A stretch of 5,939 nucleotides of DNA from Planctomycetaceae bacterium (lineage in GTDB: Bacteria; Planctomycetota; Planctomycetia; Planctomycetales; Planctomycetaceae). Positions 1 to 4,288 of this stretch are shown here, piece by piece. The translations under genes were made by a program, and so were the position numbers. Where the stretch lies: the NCBI GenBank assembly GCA_016795125.1, contig JAEUIG010000426.1, positions 1-5,939 on the forward strand, read 5' to 3'. The notes under the pieces are model-generated. The model was not told the origin of the DNA, made no database searches, and saw nothing but the letters and a program-made list of their open reading frames with translations. How positions within the stretch are numbered: position 1 is the first letter of the stretch; each line of letters opens with the position of its first letter.

Positions 1-1
1 G

Positions 2-946
2 ACGCGCGGCGATCTCAAGATCATCGCCCGCTCCCTGAAGGAACTCCGCTACTCCTTCAAGTTCTTCAAGCCCTTCCGGCGACAGCGAAAGATCACCGTT
101 TTCGGCTCGGCCCGCATGCCGCCGGAACACCCGGCCTACCAGCTGGCGGTCGAGTTTGGACGCCGGATGGCCTCGGCCGGCTGGTTCGTCGTCACCGGCG
201 CCGGAGGCGGCATCATGGAGGCGGCCCACGTCGGAGCCGGACGCGACTGGGCCATCGGCCTCAACATCATGCTCCCGTTCGAGCAGTCCGCCAACTCCGT
301 CATGACGGGCAACAAGAACCTCATCAACCTCCGGTACTTCTTCACCCGCAAGCTGCTGTTCGTCAAAGAGGTCCACGCCATCGCGCTGTTCGCCGGCGGC
401 TTCGGCACGCAGGACGAATGCTTCGAGACGCTCACGCTCGTCCAGACCGGCAAGCGCGACCTGATGCCCATCGTCTGCATCGACACCCCCGGCAGCACCT
501 ACTGGCGCGACTGGCTCGAATACATCCGCAAGCACCTGCTGGACACCAGCCTGATCTCCCCGGCCGACCTGTCGCTGATCAAGGTCACCGACGACCTCGA
601 CGAGGCCTACGATGAAATCATGGGCTTCTACAGCGTGTACAACAGCATGCGCTATGTGCACGACAAGCTCTATCTGCGTCTGCACAAGCGCCCCACTCCC
701 GAGTTCATCGTCGAGCTGAACCGCGACTTCGCCGACATCATCGAGCGCGGACGGATCGAGCTGACGTCCGCCCACCCGTTCGAAGGGGACGACGACCATC
801 TCAGGGAACTGCCGCGGCTGGCGTTCCGGTTCAACCGCCGCGACATCGGCCGGCTGCGGCAGATGGTTGACCGCATCAACGATGTCATGGACGACCCGGA
901 CCACGCCGGCCCGCCGCCGGCGCAGGCCGCCCCGTCGCAAGGGTAA
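2..946 (+). CDS. LOG/TIGR00730-family Rossmann-fold nucleotide-binding protein (5' partial)
   Basis: The reading frame is already open at base 2 and the homologous core (KITVFGSAR) lies upstream of the first Met at 116, so the true start is outside the window; 314 residues are visible. Family hallmarks follow in order: a Rossmann first strand with VFGSAR, a [13 protein letters not shown] loop (nucleotide-binding Gly-rich turn), an FTRKLLF segment whose Arg matches the catalytic Arg of LOG enzymes, and AGGFGTQDE at about nt 392-418, the PGGxGTxxE motif with Pro replaced by Ala and the catalytic Glu kept. LOG members hydrolyse nucleoside 5'-monophosphates (cytokinin ribotides in plants, purine/pyrimidine NMPs in bacteria) in the cytosol; the substrate here cannot be told. 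After the core come about 120 residues of charged, mostly helical sequence ending in a Pro/Ala tail, making it longer than minimal LOG proteins (about 190 aa). It ends 80 bases before the preferred rnc start on the same strand. Family assignment is secure, exact activity is not. Confidence 0.88.
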   Translation, partial: TRGDLKIIARSLKELRYSFKFFKPFRRQRKITVFGSARMPPEHPAYQLAVEFGRRMASAGWFVVTGAGGGIMEAAHVGAGRDWAIGLNIMLPFEQSANSVMTGNKNLINLRYFFTRKLLFVKEVHAIALFAGGFGTQDECFETLTLVQTGKRDLMPIVCIDTPGSTYWRDWLEYIRKHLLDTSLISPADLSLIKVTDDLDEAYDEIMGFYSVYNSMRYVHDKLYLRLHKRPTPEFIVELNRDFADIIERGRIELTSAHPFEGDDDHLRELPRLAFRFNRRDIGRLRQMVDRINDVMDDPDHAGPPPAQAAPSQG

Positions 947-950
947 GGAC

Positions 951-1021
951 GATGGACGATGGACCATGGACCATGGACAATCAACCAAGCCCTGCCAAGC
1001 CATCGTCTATCGTCCATCGAC
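951..1021. repeat. Heptanucleotide array forming a long inverted repeat before rnc
   Basis: Perfect 7-bp phasing is visible: GATGGAC twice and CATGGAC twice (951-978), then after a spacer CATCGTC, TATCGTC, CATCGAC (1001-1021). The two halves are inverted: 951-969 pairs with 1000-1018 at 17 of 19 positions, leaving a 30-nt loop. In RNA this is a stem-loop in the short stretch between the LOG stop codon and the likely rnc start at 1027. There is no T-tract after it, so it is a poor intrinsic terminator. It may be a dispersed intergenic repeat, an RNase III substrate, or both. Confidence 0.8.
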
Positions 1022-1026
1022 CTTCC

Positions 1027-1758
1027 ATGCCTCCCCCAACCACGCCCAGCGCGCTCACCGACGAACTGCTCGATGAGTGCGAAGCGACCCTGGCGTACCG
1101 GTTCCAGAACCGCGACCTCTTGCGCTGCGCGCTCACCCACGCGTCTGCCGCGCGCACCCGCCCGGAATCCAACGAGCGGCTGGAGTTCCTGGGAGATGCG
1201 TACCTCGGCGCCGTCGTCTGCGAGCAGTTGTTCACGACGTATCCCGACAGTCCCGAGGGCGAGCTGACGCAGATCAAGTCGGCCGTCGTCAGCCGCGCGA
1301 CCTGCGCGCGGATGACACGCAAGCTCGACCTGCACCGGTTTCTCGTCGCCGGCAAGGGGGTCGTCCTGCAGCGCGGCATGCCCAGCTCGATTCTCGCGGC
1401 GCTGTTCGAGGCCGTGGTCGCCGCCATCTATCTCGACGGCGGGTTCGAGGCCGTGCGCGAGTTCGTGATCCGCGAAGTCGGACCGGAGATCGCACACGCC
1501 GCGCAGACCGCGCACGGCGTGAATTTCAAAAGCGTGCTGCAGCAGCAGGCCCAGAGTTCAACCGGCGACACACCGGTCTATATCGTGCTCGACGAGCAGG
1601 GGCCGGACCACTCCAAGTGCTTCCAGGTCGCGGCCGTCATCGCCGGCCGCCGCTTCGGCCCCGCCTGGGGCCCCAGCAAGAAAGAAGCCGAGCAACGCGC
1701 CGCGGAGAATGCACTGGCACAGCTCGCCGATCAACCCTGCCCGCATGCGGCGGAATGA
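1027..1758 (+). CDS. rnc: Ribonuclease III
   Basis: Cytosolic endoribonuclease that cuts double-stranded RNA, notably rRNA precursors and structured mRNAs. From the Met at 1027 it has 243 residues, normal for the family. The nuclease domain covers about residues 15-160: YRFQNRDLLRCALTHAS, the signature NERLEFLGDA (metal/catalytic E50, E53, D57), then EGELT (E77). The dsRNA-binding domain covers about 165-235, with the GPSKKEAEQRAAENAL helix. In the second metal motif SSILAALFEAVVAAIYLDGG, the Asp expected after ILA (D114 in E. coli) is Ala125, while the following Glu (E117 in E. coli) is kept as E128. Start choice: an in-frame ATG at 952 would add 25 residues encoded by the heptad repeat and unlike any RNase III N-terminus, so 1027 is preferred, although no Shine-Dalgarno is evident at either. 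The LOG gene precedes it, and a small gene with its own ribosome site starts 16 bases downstream. Confidence 0.93.
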   Translation: MPPPTTPSALTDELLDECEATLAYRFQNRDLLRCALTHASAARTRPESNERLEFLGDAYLGAVVCEQLFTTYPDSPEGELTQIKSAVVSRATCARMTRKLDLHRFLVAGKGVVLQRGMPSSILAALFEAVVAAIYLDGGFEAVREFVIREVGPEIAHAAQTAHGVNFKSVLQQQAQSSTGDTPVYIVLDEQGPDHSKCFQVAAVIAGRRFGPAWGPSKKEAEQRAAENALAQLADQPCPHAAE

Positions 1759-1764
1759 GCGGTT

Positions 1765-1770
1765 GGAGGT
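1765..1770 (+). promoter_or_regulatory. Shine-Dalgarno GGAGGT
   Basis: GGAGGT lies 4 bases before the ATG at 1775. It selects that ATG over the upstream in-frame ATGs at 1709 and 1745, which overlap the end of rnc and have no comparable site. Confidence 0.7.
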
Positions 1771-1774
1771 CGGA

Positions 1775-2077
1775 ATGGCGCTTCGGAAGAAACACTCCCG
1801 AACGATTTCGGTCGCTGGCGTCGCTTACCAGTGGTGCATCGGGAAGCGGGCTCACCTTGTCGGGCTTGGCGACGGCGACCGCGTCGTTGTGCAAGCAGAA
1901 GGAAGCGCGGGCGCGAAACTGATCGTCCACCTTCACCCCTTCTGGTGCGACGAACCGTCATTAACTCCACGCCACGTAGCGGATTTTATCCAGAACGCGC
2001 TCGACTCGGGATGGCGGCCTCCGCAGCCTGGTCCGCCCTTTGAAGTCAGCGACGCAATGCCGGACAAGGGGAATTGA
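1775..2077 (+). CDS. Small conserved-looking protein of unknown function
   Basis: A 100-residue protein starting MALRKK. I cannot name a family with certainty. The visible pattern is a basic N-terminus, a beta-rich stretch (RTISVAGVAYQWCIGKRAHLV, DRVVVQAEG, AKLIVHLHPF), then LTPRHVADFIQNALDSGWRPPQPGPPFEV, which looks like a helix followed by a GW-P turn. The layout (I-V-G-Y-x-W early, then TP-x-x-V-x-x-x-I-x-x-AL-x-x-GW-x-P) resembles small uncharacterised bacterial proteins I have seen, but I know of no function. There is no signal peptide or membrane segment, so it is probably cytosolic. The good Shine-Dalgarno at 1765-1770 fixes the start; the frame is also open upstream to 1709, overlapping rnc. 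Its 16-base distance from the rnc stop suggests co-transcription. Its transcript would end at the convergent hairpin at 2162-2191. Confidence 0.75.
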   Translation: MALRKKHSRTISVAGVAYQWCIGKRAHLVGLGDGDRVVVQAEGSAGAKLIVHLHPFWCDEPSLTPRHVADFIQNALDSGWRPPQPGPPFEVSDAMPDKGN

Positions 2078-2102
2078 ACTCGCCGGCTCGGCGTAATCGA
2101 GG

Positions 2103-2130
2103 ATCCTGAATCCCGATTCCTGAATCCTCA
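2103..2130. repeat. Heptanucleotide array (ATCCTGA type)
   Basis: Four consecutive 7-mers, ATCCTGA, ATCCCGA, TTCCTGA and ATCCTCA, each differ from the first by one base. They lie 25 bases after the stop of the preceding plus-strand gene. The phasing matches the arrays at 951 and 5877, but the sequence differs. Confidence 0.7.
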
Positions 2131-2161
2131 CTGACGGCTGAAATCTGACCTCTCAAAACGA

Positions 2162-2191
2162 AAGAAGCGGCCGCATCTGCGACCGCTTCTT
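2162..2191 (-). terminator. Strong hairpin terminator at a convergent junction
   Basis: A 13-bp stem (2162-2174 with 2179-2191) closes a 4-base loop. In minus-strand RNA all 13 pairs form, counting one G-U; in plus-strand RNA that pair becomes a C-A mismatch. On the minus strand the stem is followed by a T-rich tail (TCGTTTTG). This orientation fits termination of the small peptide gene at 2223-2285. It may also serve the plus-strand gene ending at 2077, with only a short pyrimidine tail. A smaller perfect 7-bp inverted repeat (2199-2205 with 2207-2213) sits between the peptide stop codon and this hairpin. Confidence 0.75.
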
Positions 2192-2222
2192 CTCGATGTC
2201 GCCTTGAAGGCGAAGCAGACCA

Positions 2223-2285
2223 CTACTTCTTCTTCGCGGCCTTCTTCTTCGTTGCCTTCTTCTTGGCTGCCTTTTTCTTAGCCAT
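2223..2285 (-). CDS. 20-residue lysine/alanine-rich micropeptide
   Basis: The minus strand encodes Met followed by AKKKA, AKKKA, TKKKA and AKKK, then TAG: a pentapeptide repeat with 12 Lys in 20 residues. It is free-standing: an in-frame TGA lies at 2313-2315 and there is no other ATG, GTG or TTG between it and the ATG at 2283-2285, so this is not the tail of a longer frame. Support for real expression is a TAGGAG Shine-Dalgarno 7 bases upstream, a stem-loop leader, and a strong terminator about 30 bases after the stop. Lysine is AAG in 11 of 12 cases. The composition matches the C-terminal tails of bacterial histone H1-like and HU-type DNA-binding proteins, so nucleic-acid binding or charge neutralisation is the likely role by inference. 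It could also be a regulatory leader-type peptide. Too short for standard gene finders. Confidence 0.72.
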   Translation of the reverse strand: MAKKKAAKKKATKKKAAKKK

Positions 2286-2292
2286 CGTCGTT

Positions 2293-2298
2293 CTCCTA
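2293..2298 (-). promoter_or_regulatory. Shine-Dalgarno of the 20-residue peptide
   Basis: On the minus strand this reads TAGGAG, with 7 bases to the ATG at 2285. It is among the best ribosome sites in the window and the main argument that the peptide is translated. Confidence 0.7.
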
Positions 2299-2307
2299 AC
2301 AGAGACC

Positions 2308-2351
2308 GTGGTTCACGCCGTGGCTACCGGGCTCAAAGCGGCGTTGACCAC
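2308..2351 (-). promoter_or_regulatory. Stem-loop in the leader of the 20-residue peptide
   Basis: 2308-2320 and 2339-2351 are inverted with 11 of 13 positions matching, giving a 6-bp and a 5-bp helix separated by a two-base internal loop, around an 18-base apical loop. It ends about 9 bases upstream of the Shine-Dalgarno, so in RNA it would stand directly before the ribosome site. It could be an mRNA-stabilising or regulatory leader; no known riboswitch class is recognised. Confidence 0.45.
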
Positions 2352-2588
2352 TACCTCGATCCTTTCCGACTCGCCAACCGTGACGAGCCGTGTGTTGTGC
2401 ATTGCGAGCAACGCTTGTGTTGAGTGCATCGTTGAACACATCCATCACTCACGACGCTCATCAATACGCAACACTCAATTGCGGCATATCGTACGGAATC
2501 GATGCAGACATGCAAGTGCATTTCGGCTTGTTCGGCGTTTTTCTGGCGACTCGCGCAGCAGCGCCGCGCGACGCGCAGACCCGCTCAT
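2352..2588. other. Intergenic stretch upstream of the 20-residue peptide
   Basis: This is the rest of the roughly 316-base gap between the peptide gene and the epimerase-like gene, both on the minus strand. No convincing gene was found. A weak minus-strand promoter candidate is a TTGCAT -35 (2510-2515) and a TACGAT -10 (2488-2493) spaced by 16 bases; the match is poor. Imperfect direct repeats of TGTGTTG with TGCAT occur at about 2390-2430. The stretch is visibly less GC-rich than the flanking genes up to about 2530, which fits a promoter/leader region. Confidence 0.35.
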
Positions 2589-2611
2589 CGCGCGCTGCGC
2601 GTCAGCGCGCG
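2589..2611 (-). other. GC hairpin across the stop codon of the epimerase-like gene
   Basis: A perfect 9-bp inverted repeat (2589-2597 with 2603-2611) with a 5-base loop spans the TGA at 2602-2604. No T-tract follows on the minus strand, so it is a 3'-end stabilising hairpin or a Rho-type 3' end rather than an intrinsic terminator. Readthrough into the peptide gene is possible. Confidence 0.45.
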
Positions 2612-3426
2612 AGGTCCGCGAGCGTCGCGCGCAGACACTCGATGCTCGCGCGCGCAATGTGTTCCGCGCCAGGCTTGTAGTCGAACACTTCCACCGACAC
2701 CCAGCCGTCGTAACCGGTCTCGCGCAGTGCGCCGAGGATCGGATGAAAGTCCGTCTCGCCCATGCCGGGGCCGAGCAGGTTGCTGTCATTCACGTGAAAA
2801 TGCCGCGTTAAATGCGAGAAACGATGCACCAGCGCAGGAATCGGCTCCGCTTCCGACAGCATCGCTTTCACATCCTGGTGCAGCATGAAGTGCGGATGCG
2901 CGACGCGCTCGATCAGCTGCGCGGCGTCCGCGCACGTCGTGATGAAGTTCGTCTCCTTCGTCGTCAGCGGCTCCATGCAGATCGTTACTCCGCGCTCCGC
3001 CACGCGCGGCAGCGAGCCGCGGAACACCTCGCTCGCGAGTTCCAGCCCCTCCGCGCGCGACATTCCGTCCGTGAGATTTCTTTGCAGCGGAGACCCGAAC
3101 ACCATGATCGACCCGCCGAGATCGGCGCAGAGGTCGGCCAGCTCCGACAGGTAGGCGCTCGTCGCGCGGCGAACCGCGGCGTCCCGCGACGTCAGGTGCA
3201 ATCCCTGTGTCTTGGCCAGGAGCCAGTGCAGCCCGATGATCTCGAGGCCCTGGTCGGCGGCCGTCTTCCGGTACCGCTCCCGCTCGGCGGCCGACAGCGA
3301 CGCCGGAGGACCCGACAGCGCAAACGGCGCGACTTCCACCCCGGTGTAGCCGGTCTCCGCGATGAACCGGCATTGCCGTTCCCAGTCCCACCCTTCAAAC
3401 AGCTCCTGGCAGATCGCAAACTTCAT
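2602..3426 (-). CDS. Sugar phosphate isomerase/epimerase-type TIM-barrel protein
   Basis: A 274-residue protein starting MKFAICQELFEGWDWE, with the xylose-isomerase-like / AP-endonuclease-2 fold. Landmarks: TGYTGVEVAPFAL (strand 2), EIIGLHWLLA (strand 3), SIMVFGSP (strand 4), VTICMEPLT (E152), FMLHQDVKAML (D185), RHFHVNDSN (H211) and GWVSVEVFD (E246). These four residues match, even in numbering as I recall it, the Glu/Asp/His/Glu metal site of D-tagatose 3-epimerase, in which the two Glu act as acid/base. The His after the metal Asp that binds substrate in that enzyme (H188) is Ala here, so the sugar specificity probably differs. No signal peptide is visible, so it is likely cytosolic. A GAGG Shine-Dalgarno lies 5 bases before the ATG at 3424-3426. 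Distant homologues include hydroxypyruvate and inosose isomerases; planctomycetes carry many paralogues, so the substrate cannot be assigned. Confidence 0.88.
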   Translation of the reverse strand: MKFAICQELFEGWDWERQCRFIAETGYTGVEVAPFALSGPPASLSAAERERYRKTAADQGLEIIGLHWLLAKTQGLHLTSRDAAVRRATSAYLSELADLCADLGGSIMVFGSPLQRNLTDGMSRAEGLELASEVFRGSLPRVAERGVTICMEPLTTKETNFITTCADAAQLIERVAHPHFMLHQDVKAMLSEAEPIPALVHRFSHLTRHFHVNDSNLLGPGMGETDFHPILGALRETGYDGWVSVEVFDYKPGAEHIARASIECLRATLADLAR

Positions 3427-3602
3427 CGTCGCCTCGTTTCAGTCTCTGAGACGCCGCGGCAGCGAGCCGGACGAGGCCCGCCGGGGACGTCTGAAAAGGA
3501 ATTCCGGTTCTGCGGATTCTCCCAGCGCAGCCGCTGACCGCAACCGACAGGGCCGTCAGCGGTATGACCGCAGGGGCGAACGTGCCGGATTGCCTTCGTA
3601 CC

Positions 3603-3658
3603 AGCCGCGACCGTAAGGGAGCGCTCGATGCTGGATGCGCTCCCTTACGGTCGCGGCT
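3603..3658. repeat. Perfect 22-bp inverted repeat (REP/MITE-like palindrome)
   Basis: 3603-3624 and 3637-3658 are exact reverse complements around a 12-base loop. Pairing resumes after one mismatch at 3599-3601 with 3660-3662. The arm contains CGCGACCGTAAGGGAGCG. Translating either strand gives the same peptide signature (SRDRKGA then PLRSRLVRR). No T-tract, no adjacent transposase and no second copy in the window. It resembles a dispersed extragenic palindrome of planctomycete genomes, though copy number cannot be seen here. It would fold into a very stable hairpin in RNA or as a DNA cruciform. Confidence 0.85.
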
Positions 3659-4154
3659 TGTAAGACGGATCCGCAAAGTTCGGGCTCGCGCCGTTTGCCA
3701 GATCATCGCCGACCGAGCCAGCTGCGGCGGCTTGCCTGTCCGTTTCATCACGCTGAGTCCGCCTCTGATGCGCGGAGTTCGTGGATTAACCGGCACGTTC
3801 TGCCGTTCGGTCGACGCAAACTCAAGTCTCTCGCGCATTCGCGCGCCCGGGCCGGGGAATGACCTTGACAGGGTGCCGGTCAGCGCGCGCGGTCACCAGA
3901 AACTTGAACAAAAATCTGAAAATCCGAACAAACGACTCAAATTCGCTCAATGCCCTCCAACGGGGTGGACGATGACCTTTACGACTGTGCCGAACATTCC
4001 ATTTCTTCGGGAGATGGTCGGTTCCGGTTGCTCCACCTTGCGCGATTGCAATGAAGTGCAGTATGGACATGGACGATCCTGTTTTGCGTAACACGCTTAG
4101 GCCGCACGACTCACGGGGGTTACGACTTGTGCTCGTGGTAGGAGCAGATGAGGC

Positions 4155-4168
4155 ACCAGTGCACTGGT
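4155..4168. promoter_or_regulatory. 14-bp perfect palindrome, possible operator
   Basis: ACCAGTGCACTGGT is a perfect palindrome about 120 bases upstream of the YTV start. It is followed at once by AAGCTGGTT / AACC...AGCTT (4169-4191), which can form a bulged stem, and preceded by a 5-bp stem TGCTC/GAGCA (4130-4146). The size and symmetry suit a dimeric regulator's site. No particular regulator is recognised, and no clear promoter elements flank it. Confidence 0.35.
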
Positions 4169-4273
4169 AAGCTGGTTAAACCTGTGAGCTTGGTTGAAGC
4201 GGGCAGACTTTTCCGGCCGACGAACAGATCAACGGGTCATCGCGACACCGGACCGTTGCCATGTTGTTGATCT

Positions 4274-4280
4274 GAGAGGA
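4274..4280 (+). promoter_or_regulatory. Shine-Dalgarno of the YTV gene
   Basis: GAGAGGA with 8 bases to the ATG at 4289. It supports this start, which is followed directly by a signal peptide. Confidence 0.65.
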
Positions 4281-4288
4281 CCGAAGCC

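Larger units (their letters stand above)
3427..4288. other. Gene-poor divergent intergenic region
   Basis: About 860 bases separate the divergent starts of the epimerase-like gene and the YTV gene. No frame here has family-like sequence. The longer open frames at 3395-3838 (minus) and 3564-4091 (plus) both read through the inverted repeat at 3603-3658 and yield near-identical peptides from opposite strands, as expected of non-coding palindromic DNA. Contents recognised: an 8-bp inverted repeat (3531-3538 with 3555-3562), the 22-bp palindromic repeat, an AT-richer stretch at about 3900-3950, a TATGGAC/ATGGAC doublet at 4062-4074 recalling the 951 heptads, and a palindrome at 4155. Promoters for both flanking genes must lie here, but no clear -35/-10 pair is visible. 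Confidence 0.6.

Noticed and set aside
670..1515. A 281-codon minus-strand frame across the LOG/rnc junction
   Set aside because: Both sense genes have clear family motifs; this frame spans the heptad repeat and shows no recognisable domain.
3442..3452. Short palindrome GTCTCTGAGAC just upstream of the epimerase-like start
   Set aside because: Only 5 bp per arm in GC-rich DNA; chance occurrence is likely and nothing else supports an operator.
2263..3537. Plus-strand frames at 2263-2811 and 2812-3537
   Set aside because: They are antisense to the epimerase-like gene, are arginine-rich as expected of a GC-rich shadow frame, and have no family motif.
3395..4091. Opposite-strand open frames (minus 3395-3838, plus 3564-4091) sharing similar peptide segments
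   Set aside because: The similarity comes only from reading the same perfect inverted repeat from both sides; the rest is low-quality Arg/Ser-rich sequence.
4152..4165. GGCAC...GC as a sigma-54 promoter
   Set aside because: The GG and GC elements are 9 rather than 12 bases apart, so the -24/-12 geometry fails.
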